Origin: Muribaculaceae bacterium Isolate-036 (Harlan)
GTDB taxonomy: Bacteria > Bacteroidota > Bacteroidia > Bacteroidales > Muribaculaceae
DNA: 64,000 nt
Assembly: GCA_003833075.1 (NCBI GenBank)
Contig: RIAY01000001.1
Location: 186,001-250,000 of the forward strand
Direction of reading: 5' to 3'
Numbering within the stretch: position 1 is the first letter of the stretch; each line of letters starts with the position of its first letter. The position numbers and the translations under genes are program-made. A model generated the notes under the pieces. It had not been told where the DNA came from. It ran no database searches and worked only from the letters and a program-made list of their open reading frames with translations. Shown piece after piece: positions 8,294-18,393 of the stretch.

Positions 8294-9672
8294 CTTTGCG
8301 ACAATATATCACGAATCTCCGGAAGCAGCCTGTCTATATCGGCAGCCCCCAGTGTCATAAGAATTTCAAAATTACTATTTTTTATCAGATTCAACAAATC
8401 TTTTCGCTCGCAATATATTTTTTTAGACGATTTTACCTTATCAAGAATGATGGCGGTATCGATTCCCGGTATCGGCAGTTCTCTTGCCGGATATATCTCC
8501 GGCATAATCACGCGGTCGGCTTCAGAAAGGGCTTCTGCAAACTGTGGCGCGAAATCGCGTGTGCGGGTATAAAGATGCGGCTGGAATATGACTGTCAGTT
8601 CCCTGCCGGGTAATAGTTTTCTTACCGAGCGTATCGAGTTCAGTACTTCATTGGGACTGTGCGCATAATCATCGATAAGCACAGGCGCGTCTTTGTGAGC
8701 CGTTCCGTCGAGCCATATCTCGAATCTTCTTTTGGCACCGAGGAATGTGGCAAGTCCCTCCCTTACATCATGTTCTGAAGCACCTGCCGTTATTGATGCT
8801 GCTGCTGCCGCAACTGCATTTTCAATGTTGATTTCAACAGGCACGCCAAGGCGTATGTCTTCTATTTTCAGACCCTCCGGACCGACAAGAGTGAATGTCA
8901 GACATCCGTCTCCGAAAACGATGTTTTCGGCATGCCAGTCTCCTTCCTCTCCTCCGCTGTATGTCTGCACCCGCACTCCATCCCTTACATCCGGTTTGTA
9001 TTTAAGACCGGTATGTGTGATGAGGGTTCCGCCCGGTCTGACAAGGGACGTGAAAATAGAAAATGCCTCGAGATAATGGTCTTCGTCTCCGTAAATGTCA
9101 AGATGATCAGGGTCTGTGGAGGTGACAATTGCTATATATGGGTGAAGGTGGTGGAAAGACCGGTCGTATTCGTCTGCCTCGATGACCGACAGCGGAGACT
9201 TTTCGTTCAGGACAAGATTGCTCCCCGTGTTTCTGAGTATTCCCCCCAGAAAGGCTGTGCATCCCGCATCGGAGTTGCGGAGGATGTTGGCGATCATCGA
9301 TGATGTCGTGGTTTTTCCGTGTGAGCCCGCGACACAGATGGCATCCGTATCAGCGGTAATCTTGCCGAGAAGCGCGGCGCGTTTTATCACTTCGAACCCG
9401 TTGCTTCTGAAGAACGTAAGGATATTGTTTGATTCCGGGACCGCAGGTGTATACACTACCAGCGTGGTTTCCGGATTACGGAAATCTTCCGGAATTTCAT
9501 CTGCAGAGTCGTTGAAAGAAAGGCAAGCCCCCTCTTTTTCAAGTTCACAGGTCAATGCGGAAGGGGTACGGTCATACCCCGCGACCTTATAACCGTGGCG
9601 AAGGTAGTATCTCACGAGATTTGCCATCCCGATTCCTCCGGCACCTACAAAGTATATGTTTGAACAGATCAT
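8290..9672 (-). CDS. murC: UDP-N-acetylmuramate--L-alanine ligase MurC
   Basis: A 460-residue cytoplasmic Mur ligase that adds L-Ala to UDP-MurNAc using ATP. The N-terminal Rossmann motif is YFVGAGGIGMANLVRYYL and the ATP P-loop is VAGSHGKTTTSSMIANIL. The central region ADEYDRSFHHLHP and the DDYAHSPNEV motif with the C-terminal domain are all present. It overlaps murG by 4 bp at its start and ftsQ by 4 bp at its end, so it is strongly coupled to both. Length is normal. Confidence 0.97.
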   Translation of the reverse strand: MICSNIYFVGAGGIGMANLVRYYLRHGYKVAGYDRTPSALTCELEKEGACLSFNDSADEIPEDFRNPETTLVVYTPAVPESNNILTFFRSNGFEVIKRAALLGKITADTDAICVAGSHGKTTTSSMIANILRNSDAGCTAFLGGILRNTGSNLVLNEKSPLSVIEADEYDRSFHHLHPYIAIVTSTDPDHLDIYGDEDHYLEAFSIFTSLVRPGGTLITHTGLKYKPDVRDGVRVQTYSGGEEGDWHAENIVFGDGCLTFTLVGPEGLKIEDIRLGVPVEINIENAVAAAAASITAGASEHDVREGLATFLGAKRRFEIWLDGTAHKDAPVLIDDYAHSPNEVLNSIRSVRKLLPGRELTVIFQPHLYTRTRDFAPQFAEALSEADRVIMPEIYPARELPIPGIDTAIILDKVKSSKKIYCERKDLLNLIKNSNFEILMTLGAADIDRLLPEIRDILSQR

Positions 9673-10760
9673 TTGTCAATAATTTTGAGTATCTCGTCCA
9701 CTATAGCCTCGTCACTGTCGCGCAATGCCATTGCCGCGATATTTCGGCTCATTGCTTCAAGTTTCTTTTTGTCGGCGGCGAGAGAAATAACAGTGTCGGC
9801 AAGTGTTTCGCCGGCATCCGCGTCCGTTACCATTATTGCAGCGTTTTTGTCAACAAGGGCGAGCGCGTTTTTGGTCTGGTGGTCTTCGGCAACATTGGGA
9901 GACGGCACCAGAATACAAGGTTTGCCGAGGATCTGCAATTCACTTATTGATCCCGCTCCCGCTCTTGACACAACGAGGTCCGCAGCAGCGTAAGCATTCC
10001 CCATGTCAGAGATGAATTCAGTAACTACTGCTCCTGAAAGTCCTTTGGCGGCAAGTTGCGCCCTGTTTCCGAAAAATTTACCAGTCTGCCAGATAATCTG
10101 CAGACCGCTTTCAAGAAGTTTTCTGATTCCCATCTCCAGGCTTTCGTTAAGCGTGCGTGCGCCAAGGCTTCCTCCAACCACAAGCACAGTCGTTTTTTCA
10201 GTGTCAAGACCGAAAGACGCTCTTGCGTGTGCCCGATCCCCGGTATTGTCGCAGAGATTCTTTCTCACCGGGTTGCCGGTTATTACAATCTTCCCGGCAG
10301 GAAAAAATTTCTCCATTCCCTCATATGCCACACATATCTTCCGTGCTTTAGCGGCGAGGAGTTTATTGGTCACTCCCGCATAGGAATTCTGTTCCTGGAC
10401 AAGGGTCGGAACGCCGGCACGCTGAGCGGCTTTAAGAGTGGGTCCCGATGCATACCCTCCGACACCGATGGCTATGTCCGGTTTGAAATCGCGGATGATA
10501 TTTCTCGCGAGTCTGACACTTTTGAACAATTTGCGTAGAACGCTGATGTTCTTGAAAATATTTTTGCGGTTGAAACCTGCCACGGGAAGTCCGATTATTT
10601 TATAACCGGCTGCAGGGACTTTTTCCATTTCCATGCGGTTGTCGGCACCTACAAAAAGTATTTCTGCGTCAATGCGCCTTTTCAGGGCGTTTGCAATAGA
10701 AAGCGCAGGAAAGATGTGTCCACCAGTTCCTCCTCCGCTGATGAGTATTTTTTTCTTCAT
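9669..10760 (-). CDS. murG: Undecaprenyl-PP-MurNAc-pentapeptide GlcNAc transferase MurG
   Basis: A 363-residue GT-B glycosyltransferase on the inner face of the membrane that converts lipid I to lipid II. The first glycine-rich loop is ILISGGGTGGHIFPAL (residues about 4-19), the second is GVGGYASGPTLKAA, and the donor site has VVGGSLGAR and VSRAGAGSISEL. It lies 15 bp after ftsW and overlaps murC by 4 bp, so synthesis of successive precursor enzymes is likely coupled. Confidence 0.97.
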   Translation of the reverse strand: MKKKILISGGGTGGHIFPALSIANALKRRIDAEILFVGADNRMEMEKVPAAGYKIIGLPVAGFNRKNIFKNISVLRKLFKSVRLARNIIRDFKPDIAIGVGGYASGPTLKAAQRAGVPTLVQEQNSYAGVTNKLLAAKARKICVAYEGMEKFFPAGKIVITGNPVRKNLCDNTGDRAHARASFGLDTEKTTVLVVGGSLGARTLNESLEMGIRKLLESGLQIIWQTGKFFGNRAQLAAKGLSGAVVTEFISDMGNAYAAADLVVSRAGAGSISELQILGKPCILVPSPNVAEDHQTKNALALVDKNAAIMVTDADAGETLADTVISLAADKKKLEAMSRNIAAMALRDSDEAIVDEILKIIDK

Positions 10761-10775
10761 ATGGATAATGGGAAA

Positions 10776-12149
10776 TTATTGTTTGTTCTGGTAGTCGCTG
10801 AAGTTGGCTGCCTGCATGTCTTCGGGCAATTCCTTAAGTTCCGCGCGTATGTCTTTTTTATTTCCTGTGGTTACGGCGAAACGGCTTACCGAAAGCATCA
10901 TGCCTATTGCCGCCGACATGACCAGTACCGAAGTTCCTCCCTTGGATATGAATGGCAACGGTTGACCTGATACGGGAAAGAGTCCTGTTACAATCGCCAT
11001 GTGTACAAGGGCCTGGAACACAATCATCACGGCGCATCCCATGATAAGGAACGCAGGGAAAGCCCGGGAGCATTTGTAAGCGATGCGTCCGGCACGTGCC
11101 ACAAGAAGGAGGAACAGAATCAGCAGCAGCGAGCCACCGACAAATCCGGTGTCTTCGACTATGATGGAATATATGTAATCGGAGAATGCAAGAGGCAGAC
11201 GTGCGCTCTCGCGTGAATTGCCCGGTCCCTGACCCATCAGACCTCCGTTCGCCTGGGCGAATTTGGAGAAGATCACCTGTCGGTTCATATCATCGATGGG
11301 ATCTTCCGGATGAACCCCTTCGAGCCATCGTGAGATTCTGTTGCCACGGGTCTCCTCTCTGCCGCCTGATACTTCGGTTCCCCGCCCGCTGCCGGAGGTC
11401 GCCTCTATCGTTACCTTGTCGAAATCATCGGTGGAAATTTTCTTGTTTGCGTGCTTTATCATCATCAGAGAACCTGCGCATAATCCGTATATGGCAAGAG
11501 TCATCCAGAATTTCTGCCATTGTATGCCGCCGATGAGAAACATGCTTATGCTGACACCCATAAGCAGAATGGTATTGGTCAGACCATCCTTGTAAAGGAA
11601 TATCGCGAAAACGACCACCACGATTGCGGAAGTTATGATACCTCTGTTCGTCACACCTCCGGGTGTCTGGTTTTTCGAAAGAATCGATGCGAGCAGGAGA
11701 ACAACGGAAAGTTTAACGATCTCTGCCGGCTGTATTGTCATTCCGGCAACGCGTATCGCGCGTTGTGCGCCGTTGATTTCCACACCCGCCACAGTCGACA
11801 TCACAAGCAGCCCGAGTGACAGAATGGCAAATATCCATGCGAATCTGCGCATCAGAATGTAGTGGGTGTTCTGCAGCCACAGCACAACTCCGAGACCAAG
11901 CGCGAGGAAGATACTGTGACGTATCAACGGACTGTATACGTTCGAAGCAGACACTTCGGTGCTTGACGCGCTGAAAAGTTCGACCACGCTTATCAGAAGG
12001 AACATGATGTAGATTCCCCAGATATAGGGGTCGGGGCGGGAGCGTTTGACCGCCGGCACCGCCGCGCTGCGGTTCGGGCTTTTAGCTGAAGGACGACCAT
12101 CGACGGTCTCTCTTATATCAAGCCCGGGAATTATATCTTGATTAGCCAT
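10776..12149 (-). CDS. ftsW: SEDS peptidoglycan polymerase FtsW
   Basis: A 457-residue polytopic membrane protein of the SEDS family, the septal glycan strand polymerase that works with FtsI. About ten membrane helices are visible. The periplasmic loop ends GQGPGNSRESARLPLAFSDY, and the signature ISKGGTSVLVMSAAIGMMLS is near the C-terminus. An extended charged loop (residues about 235-290) holds the repeated Gly/Glu/Arg stretch before the catalytic region. Position between murD and murG is the usual one in Bacteroidetes. Confidence 0.95.
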   Translation of the reverse strand: MANQDIIPGLDIRETVDGRPSAKSPNRSAAVPAVKRSRPDPYIWGIYIMFLLISVVELFSASSTEVSASNVYSPLIRHSIFLALGLGVVLWLQNTHYILMRRFAWIFAILSLGLLVMSTVAGVEINGAQRAIRVAGMTIQPAEIVKLSVVLLLASILSKNQTPGGVTNRGIITSAIVVVVFAIFLYKDGLTNTILLMGVSISMFLIGGIQWQKFWMTLAIYGLCAGSLMMIKHANKKISTDDFDKVTIEATSGSGRGTEVSGGREETRGNRISRWLEGVHPEDPIDDMNRQVIFSKFAQANGGLMGQGPGNSRESARLPLAFSDYIYSIIVEDTGFVGGSLLLILFLLLVARAGRIAYKCSRAFPAFLIMGCAVMIVFQALVHMAIVTGLFPVSGQPLPFISKGGTSVLVMSAAIGMMLSVSRFAVTTGNKKDIRAELKELPEDMQAANFSDYQNKQ

Positions 12150-12165
12150 TTTTCAATTCTTGAAT

Positions 12166-13512
12166 TCAGTTTTTTTGATTCATCGCTTTCACGCACTCTT
12201 TGAATTGATGCCCTCTGTCTTCATAGCTTGAGAATAAGTCGAAGCTTGCGCAGCAAGGAGAAAGAAGCACTGTGTCTCCCTCTTCAGCCAGATCGGCACA
12301 AGCCTTCACGGCATCCTCCATGGAATGAGTGTCAAGAATCACAGGGACTTTGCCGCTGAAGAAGTCGAGAAGTTTTTCGTTGTCTTTCCCCATACAGACG
12401 ATAGCCTTCACTTTCTCTTTTACGAGTTCCTCGATTTCGGAATAATCGTTTCCTTTATCTTTGCCGCCGAGAATGAGGACTGTGGATGTTGTCATGCTTT
12501 CAAGAGCATACCATGTGGAATTCACGTTTGTAGCCTTGGAATCGTTGACATATCTGACACCATTTACGGTAGCTACGTATTCAAGCCGGTGCTCCACTGC
12601 TTCAAAGTCTTCAAGCGCAGACCTTATCTCGTCTTTCTTTATGTCGAACAGAGAAGCCGAGAGCCCTGCTGCCATCGAGTTGTAAAGATTGTGCAGTCCG
12701 GTCAGTGACAGTTTGTCGCGGGGAATCTCCCATACTTCTCCGGGAGTGACAAATTTAACCACTCCGTCTTTCACGAAAGCGTGGCTGCCTTCCTCCTCAA
12801 ACTCGCTGAAAGGCATCTGCATCGCTTCAATCTGAATCTGACGTATCTGTTCCTTTACGACCGGGTCATCCTGCCAATATATGAAATAGTCGTCATGTGT
12901 CTGGTTCTGTAGGATTCTGAACTTGGCATTGACGTAATTCTCCATCTTATGGTCATATCTGTCGAGATGATCCGGAGTTATATTCATCATCACGGCGATG
13001 TCCGCTTTGAAATCATACATGTTCTCAAGCTGAAAACTTGAAAGTTCTATGACATATACGTCATGAGGATCCCGTGCCACCTGCAGAGCGAGGCTTTTGC
13101 CGACATTCCCCGCAAGACCTACATTCAGTCCCGCTTTCCGGAGTATATGATATGTCAGAAGGGTAGTGGTGGTCTTTCCGTTGGATCCGGTGATGCAGAC
13201 CATCTTCGCGTCTGTGAATCTTCCGGCGAATTCTATTTCCGACAGAACGGGAATGTTCTTGTCCGTAATCTTTCTGACCATCGGGGCATATGGAGGGATA
13301 CCAGGGCTTTTGACAACAATGTCGGCATCAAGTATTCTTTCTTCCGAATGTCTTCCTTCTTCAAATTCTATATTTTCGCGGACCAGAGTCTCGCGGTATT
13401 CATCTTTAAGGGCGCCCATGTCACTGAGGAATACATCCATCCCCTTGTCTTTACCGAGAATGGCGGCTCCGACTCCGCTTTCCCCACCTCCGAGCACAAC
13501 CAGTTTTTTCAT
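12166..13512 (-). CDS. murD: UDP-N-acetylmuramoylalanine--D-glutamate ligase MurD
   Basis: A 448-residue cytoplasmic Mur ligase that adds D-Glu to UDP-MurNAc-L-Ala. It starts KKLVVLGGGESGVGAAILGK (Rossmann domain). The P-loop is CITGSNGKTTTTLLTYHILR, followed by MNITPDHLDRYDH in the central domain. The C-terminal domain carries YVNDSKATNVNSTWYAL, a MurD hallmark, and LLSPCCASFDLFSSYEDRG. It is 25 bp after mraY and 16 bp before ftsW. Confidence 0.97.
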   Translation of the reverse strand: MKKLVVLGGGESGVGAAILGKDKGMDVFLSDMGALKDEYRETLVRENIEFEEGRHSEERILDADIVVKSPGIPPYAPMVRKITDKNIPVLSEIEFAGRFTDAKMVCITGSNGKTTTTLLTYHILRKAGLNVGLAGNVGKSLALQVARDPHDVYVIELSSFQLENMYDFKADIAVMMNITPDHLDRYDHKMENYVNAKFRILQNQTHDDYFIYWQDDPVVKEQIRQIQIEAMQMPFSEFEEEGSHAFVKDGVVKFVTPGEVWEIPRDKLSLTGLHNLYNSMAAGLSASLFDIKKDEIRSALEDFEAVEHRLEYVATVNGVRYVNDSKATNVNSTWYALESMTTSTVLILGGKDKGNDYSEIEELVKEKVKAIVCMGKDNEKLLDFFSGKVPVILDTHSMEDAVKACADLAEEGDTVLLSPCCASFDLFSSYEDRGHQFKECVKAMNQKN

Positions 13513-13537
13513 ATAAGAAGTTAAAAAATAATGTTAA

Positions 13538-14806
13538 TCAGCGTATTTTCAAAGTCACGAACGTAAGAGCGGCAAGCAGTATGCCGACAATCCAGAATCT
13601 CACCACAATCTTGGATTCGGGAATAGGATTCACCGGATGTTTCCAAAGCACATTGCTTCCTGCTTCAAGTGGTTTCTGAAAGTGATGGTGCAGAGGAGTC
13701 ATCTTGAATATCCTGCGCCCTTCGCCATATTTCTTTTTTGTATATTTAAAGTAACCGACCTGCAACATGACGGATACATCCTCAAGAAAGAATACGAGAC
13801 AGAGCACCGGAATCAGAAGCTCCTTGCGTATGAGAATAGCGAACACCGCAAGAATGCCTCCCAGTGTGAGACTACCAGTATCGCCCATGAATACCTGAGC
13901 CGGGAATGCATTATACCAAAGGAATCCTACCAGGGCGCCTATGAATGCTGCGGCGTAGACCACCAGTTCCTCGGACCCAGGGATGTACATTATATTCAGG
14001 TAGCTTGAATAAATGACGTTGCTTCCGAGATATCCCATGATAAGCAACGCGATACCTATTATCGCCGATGTTCCGGCGCAAAGACCGTCGAGTCCGTCGG
14101 TAAGGTTGGCTCCGTTGCTTACAGCTGCTACCACAATCACAACCACGAGTACGAACGTAAGCCATCCAAGGGTCTTTGCCGCTTCCTTGTCGGGTACCCA
14201 TGAGGTCAGCCATTCGTAGTTGAAGTTGTTGTTTTTTACGAAAGGTATTGTAGTCTGAGGCGATTTTATCTGGTCTGTCGAGACAACGATTTCCGTTTCA
14301 GAAGAACCGTCGCGCTGCACCTCGAAATTCTCGCTCATCACAATGCTTGGCGAGAGCCACATCGTGATTCCTACGAGAAGACCGAGACCTACCTGCCCCG
14401 TTACCTTATATTTCCCTTTAAGTCCGTCTTTATTATGATATTTAAGCTTGCGGTAATCGTCAAGGAAACCGATCGTTCCCATCCACACTGTTGCCACAAG
14501 CATCAGTATCATGTATATGTTCGACAGGTTTCCCAACAGCAGGCATGGAATGAGAATGGACATTATGATGATTATTCCTCCCATGGTAGGAGTGCCGGTT
14601 TTCTTCATCTGTCCTTCGAGACCGAGGTTTCTTACTACCTCGCCCACCTGCATACGCTGCAGCCGCTCGATTACCTTGTGTCCGAACGCAAGAGCGATGA
14701 CAAGAGACATGGCAAAGGATATTCCGGCGCGGAATGATATATAGCCGAGCAGGTTATGTCCTGGTAAATCCCATTCTTTGAGGAGTCCGAGCAATGCGTA
14801 AATCAT
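13538..14806 (-). CDS. mraY: Phospho-N-acetylmuramoyl-pentapeptide transferase MraY
   Basis: A 422-residue polytopic enzyme that transfers phospho-MurNAc-pentapeptide to undecaprenyl phosphate, giving lipid I. The motifs GTPTMGGIII, GFLDDYRK and NLTDGLDGLCAG are clear, as is the HHH motif PLHHHFQ near residue 375. It is longer than the about 360-residue E. coli enzyme because of a loop at about 155-210 (SSETEIVVSTDQIKSPQTT), which is usual for Bacteroidetes MraY. It starts 2 bp after the murE stop. Confidence 0.97.
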   Translation of the reverse strand: MIYALLGLLKEWDLPGHNLLGYISFRAGISFAMSLVIALAFGHKVIERLQRMQVGEVVRNLGLEGQMKKTGTPTMGGIIIIMSILIPCLLLGNLSNIYMILMLVATVWMGTIGFLDDYRKLKYHNKDGLKGKYKVTGQVGLGLLVGITMWLSPSIVMSENFEVQRDGSSETEIVVSTDQIKSPQTTIPFVKNNNFNYEWLTSWVPDKEAAKTLGWLTFVLVVVIVVAAVSNGANLTDGLDGLCAGTSAIIGIALLIMGYLGSNVIYSSYLNIMYIPGSEELVVYAAAFIGALVGFLWYNAFPAQVFMGDTGSLTLGGILAVFAILIRKELLIPVLCLVFFLEDVSVMLQVGYFKYTKKKYGEGRRIFKMTPLHHHFQKPLEAGSNVLWKHPVNPIPESKIVVRFWIVGILLAALTFVTLKIR

Positions 14807-14808
14807 AT

Positions 14809-16260
14809 TCAGAATGTAGCTTTAATTTCTTCGCGGTCATCAAAATGGTTACGGATGCCTTTCACTTCCTGGTATGTCTCATGACCTTTCCCAGCAACAA
14901 GCACCACGCTTCCCGGTTTGGTAATTCTCATAGCCGTGCGTATAGCCTCCCTGCGGTCGGTGATGCAGAGTGTGCGTCTCATCTCGTCATTGTCAAGACC
15001 GGCTTTCATGTCTTCGATTATAGCTTCCGGCTCTTCGTCGCGCGGATTGTCGGAAGTCAGAATAAGGAGATCGGATCTGACAGCCGCCTCGTGAGCCATG
15101 ATGGGGCGTTTGCCATGGTCACGGTTGCCTCCCGCGCCCACAACTGTGGTGATTTCCGCTCCCGCGCCGATTATCTCACGTATCGTGTCAAGAACATTCA
15201 CAAGGGCATCGGGAGTGTGGGCATAATCCACAATGGCAGTCACGCCTTCGGGCGACTGTATTGTCTGGAAGCGTCCTGACACAGGCACAAGCCTGCTCAT
15301 GTTGATCATGACTTCCTCCGGTTTCCATCCTATGAGAACGGAGGCGGCGTAAACTGCCGTAAGATTATATGCGTTGAATTTGCCGGTAAACGCCACTTCG
15401 ACATCTTTACCGTTCAGAGATAGCAAAGTTCCGTCAAGGCGCGTCTCGAGAACCCGGCATTTGAAATCCGCATCGCTGCGCAGGGAATATGTATATGTCT
15501 TTGCCTTAGTGTTCTGGACCATGTATCTGCCGCATTTGTCATCAATGTTCACGAGAGCGAAGGCATCTGCGGGAAGCATGTCGAAGAACATTTTCTTGGC
15601 ATTCATATAGTTTTCAACGGTGCCGTGATAGTCAAGATGGTCCCTTGTCAGGTTGGAGAATATCGCGCCGGTGAATCTCAGACCGGCGATGCGGTGCTGA
15701 TGTGCTGCATGTGACGACACCTCCATGAATGCATAGTCGCATCCCTCCTCAACCATCTCGGCAAGCAGCTCATTGAGAGTCAGCGGGTCAGGTGTGGTGT
15801 GTGTCGCAGGTACGACACGATCCTGGATATAATTGCAAACAGTTGAAATCAGACCAGCCTTGTAGCCTTCGAATTTAGCCATTTCGTAAAGCAGGGTGGC
15901 AGTGGTCGTCTTTCCGTTTGTTCCAGTGACACCGACCAGTTTCAGTTTGTCAGACGGGTGTCCGAACCAGTTTGAAGCAAGCTGCCCCAATGCTTCGGAA
16001 GAATCAGCCACACGGATATATGTTATTCCTTTTTCAAGGGTAGAAGGCAGTTGTTCGCACACTATCGCGCCGACATGGGTGCTCGCAACTACCGGTATGT
16101 ATTTATGACCGTCGGTTGTCACGCCGCGCACCGCGACAAACATGCCGTCTTTGACAGCCTTTCGTGAATCGCTTCTGAGGTCAACGATATTTTTGTCTAT
16201 ATCGCCTATGACTTCGAGCGTCTTTATTCCTTCGAGAAGATGAGATAGTTTGATAGACAT
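14809..16260 (-). CDS. murE: UDP-MurNAc-tripeptide synthetase MurE, meso-diaminopimelate type
   Basis: A 483-residue Mur ligase that adds the third amino acid to the stem peptide. The P-loop is GTNGKTTT (113-120) and the central-domain sequence is NLTRDHLDYHG (about 203-213). DNPR at 404-407 is the recognised specificity motif for meso-diaminopimelate rather than lysine, so a DAP-type peptidoglycan is predicted. It lies 12 bp after ftsI and 2 bp before mraY. Confidence 0.97.
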   Translation of the reverse strand: MSIKLSHLLEGIKTLEVIGDIDKNIVDLRSDSRKAVKDGMFVAVRGVTTDGHKYIPVVASTHVGAIVCEQLPSTLEKGITYIRVADSSEALGQLASNWFGHPSDKLKLVGVTGTNGKTTTATLLYEMAKFEGYKAGLISTVCNYIQDRVVPATHTTPDPLTLNELLAEMVEEGCDYAFMEVSSHAAHQHRIAGLRFTGAIFSNLTRDHLDYHGTVENYMNAKKMFFDMLPADAFALVNIDDKCGRYMVQNTKAKTYTYSLRSDADFKCRVLETRLDGTLLSLNGKDVEVAFTGKFNAYNLTAVYAASVLIGWKPEEVMINMSRLVPVSGRFQTIQSPEGVTAIVDYAHTPDALVNVLDTIREIIGAGAEITTVVGAGGNRDHGKRPIMAHEAAVRSDLLILTSDNPRDEEPEAIIEDMKAGLDNDEMRRTLCITDRREAIRTAMRITKPGSVVLVAGKGHETYQEVKGIRNHFDDREEIKATF

Positions 16261-16272
16261 ATATTTACGTAA

Positions 16273-18393
16273 TTATATTCTGAGATGAAGTGTTATAGTC
16301 TGGTTTGGTCGGATTCCGGTTCCTGCCGGTATTGACTGCGCCACGACGTATCCTGCGCCGGAAAGTCTTACATTTATGCCCCGTTCTTCAAGAATCTTGA
16401 CAGCTGTAGGGGCATCGAACCCTTTGACGTCCGGCACCGCGCCTTCGGGATGGACTTTTGCCGTCTTATAGTGTTTCATGCCTTTGGCTCCGATAGAGGA
16501 GGCGAGCATGTTGTTATCGCATTTTTCAGATCCCACCACTATCGGTTTGTGCCCTTTTGCCTCCGCCGTATAAGTCGATGAATTGTTGAGACGTCCGCGG
16601 GAATACATCTTCACCGCCATATTCTTGACTACCTGTCCGGATGTGCGGTTTGCAGATGTCCCGCTCGGTCCGAGCACAAGGGCGATGCAACTGTACTGAG
16701 GATTCTCATAAGGGAAGAATCCGGCGAATGCATAACGTCTTTTGGCTGTGTTGTAGACACCATTCTCGACGGGATAGGCAGTTCCGGTCTTTCCTGCAAC
16801 CTTTACGCGGTCATCGCGTACGGCGCGGGCTGTGCCGTGTTCACCCCATACCACTTCCGCGATGCATTCGCGCACCTTGCGCGCCGTCTCTTCCGAACAA
16901 ATTCGGTCGCGTATATACTGGATCGGGATTATGGAATCGTTTCCGTCTTCATCAACCAGCCCTTTCATAAGATGCGGACGCACGTAGCGGCCTCCGTTCG
17001 CTATGGCATTGTAGACCGCCAGAGTGAAGAGCGGCGGGAGTTCCGTATTGTAGCCGTATGCCTGACGTGCGAGGTCAAGATGCCTCGCCTTAATGGTTAT
17101 GTTGTTGCCTTTGGAATCTTTGGGAAGCAACTTGCGTATTCGCGGTGTGCACTCACCGGCGATGCCGGAACGTATCGGTTCGAAAAATCCAAGTTCGGCA
17201 AGTCGGTCATGGAATCTTGCAGGGTCTTTCTCATAGCCCCTGAATATCACCCTTGCGATTCCCGGATTCGAAGACTGCTCGATAACCTGTTTCATGGTTT
17301 TCATTCCGGAGCCGTGTGGGTCGCTTGTACGCTGGAAGGGGGCGCAGCTTACCTGATCCGTGACATGTTTCACCAGACCGTCTTCGAAGGCTATCATCAG
17401 AGAAATAGGTTTCATCACCGATCCCGGTTCAAAAGGCAGAACCGCCCGGTTCAGAGCCTCTCCGTAGGTGCCGTCTTCAAGAAGCTCGATATTCGAGATT
17501 GCTTTAATCTCTCCCGTCTTGACTTCCATCAGTATCGCCGTGCCCCATTCGGCGTTGGCACCGGCACAAATGTTGTTAAGCTCTTCTTCCAGCATGTCCT
17601 GCAGGTCGATGTCTATTGTTGTCCGTATGTCGTATCCCCTTACAGCCGGAGTTGCCACCCAGTTTGTTATTCCATTGGTGAGGGCAACTTTTTTGGCGAG
17701 TCCAGGACGACCGTAGAGAAGACTGTCAAGGTCTTTTTCAAGTCCGGAATATCCGTGAATCTGACGAGTCGCGGCGTTTTCGTTCACGCGTCCTATGCTG
17801 CGGTAAGCCATTCTGCCGTAAGGGTACATCCGAATGTTTTTTTCTTCCTTATAGACAGGATTGCGGAATCCCTTACCCTTGAAATCCTTCATGAAAGGGA
17901 ATTTCTTGATTTTCTCGAAATCCTCAAGTGTCTTGTTTCTTGCGATGCGCAGCGCACGTGGACGTTTGTCGGGGTCCTTCTCCAGTTCGCGGTGAAGTCT
18001 TGTCTTCCATGAATACTTCGCGAGTGTGTCGGGATGGACGTGAAGGTTTCTGACGCGTGGATAATACACGTCGAGCGAGTCTGCCAGAGAGTCCACCTTT
18101 GCCCATGGAATGGCACGCAGATCCTTGACCTTGTTGTGGCGGAGGTCAATTTTAATATCGTATACTTTCAGATTGCATGCAAGAATGTTTCCGTTGTCTG
18201 CCAGTATGTTCCCTCGTTCAGGCATTATGGTGTCTATGCGGGAAAGTTCCCTGCGGGCACGGTCATTCCACGCCCCCGCCTCGATCACAGTGGTTTTGAA
18301 GAGCATGATCATCACCAATATGCCGAAGAATATGAAAAACAGACTTATAAGTCCGTATCGGAACAATATGTGTTTTTTGTTATTTTGTTTCAT
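16273..18393 (-). CDS. ftsI: Septal class B penicillin-binding protein (FtsI) with C-terminal PASTA domain
   Basis: A 706-residue bitopic membrane transpeptidase for septal peptidoglycan. One transmembrane helix lies at about residues 11-33. The PBP dimerisation region follows from about 50 (MPERGNILADNG). The transpeptidase domain holds the catalytic S325-V-M-K328, the SSN motif at 374-376 and KTGT at 535-538. The last about 60 residues (from VPDVKGFDAPTAVKILEERG) form one PASTA domain. It overlaps the ftsL stop by 14 bp and precedes murE. Confidence 0.96.
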   Translation of the reverse strand: MKQNNKKHILFRYGLISLFFIFFGILVMIMLFKTTVIEAGAWNDRARRELSRIDTIMPERGNILADNGNILACNLKVYDIKIDLRHNKVKDLRAIPWAKVDSLADSLDVYYPRVRNLHVHPDTLAKYSWKTRLHRELEKDPDKRPRALRIARNKTLEDFEKIKKFPFMKDFKGKGFRNPVYKEEKNIRMYPYGRMAYRSIGRVNENAATRQIHGYSGLEKDLDSLLYGRPGLAKKVALTNGITNWVATPAVRGYDIRTTIDIDLQDMLEEELNNICAGANAEWGTAILMEVKTGEIKAISNIELLEDGTYGEALNRAVLPFEPGSVMKPISLMIAFEDGLVKHVTDQVSCAPFQRTSDPHGSGMKTMKQVIEQSSNPGIARVIFRGYEKDPARFHDRLAELGFFEPIRSGIAGECTPRIRKLLPKDSKGNNITIKARHLDLARQAYGYNTELPPLFTLAVYNAIANGGRYVRPHLMKGLVDEDGNDSIIPIQYIRDRICSEETARKVRECIAEVVWGEHGTARAVRDDRVKVAGKTGTAYPVENGVYNTAKRRYAFAGFFPYENPQYSCIALVLGPSGTSANRTSGQVVKNMAVKMYSRGRLNNSSTYTAEAKGHKPIVVGSEKCDNNMLASSIGAKGMKHYKTAKVHPEGAVPDVKGFDAPTAVKILEERGINVRLSGAGYVVAQSIPAGTGIRPNQTITLHLRI

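Noticed and set aside
16837-18012. 391-codon plus-strand open frame inside ftsI
   Set aside because: Antisense shadow of a gene with clear catalytic motifs; the translation has no recognisable domain.
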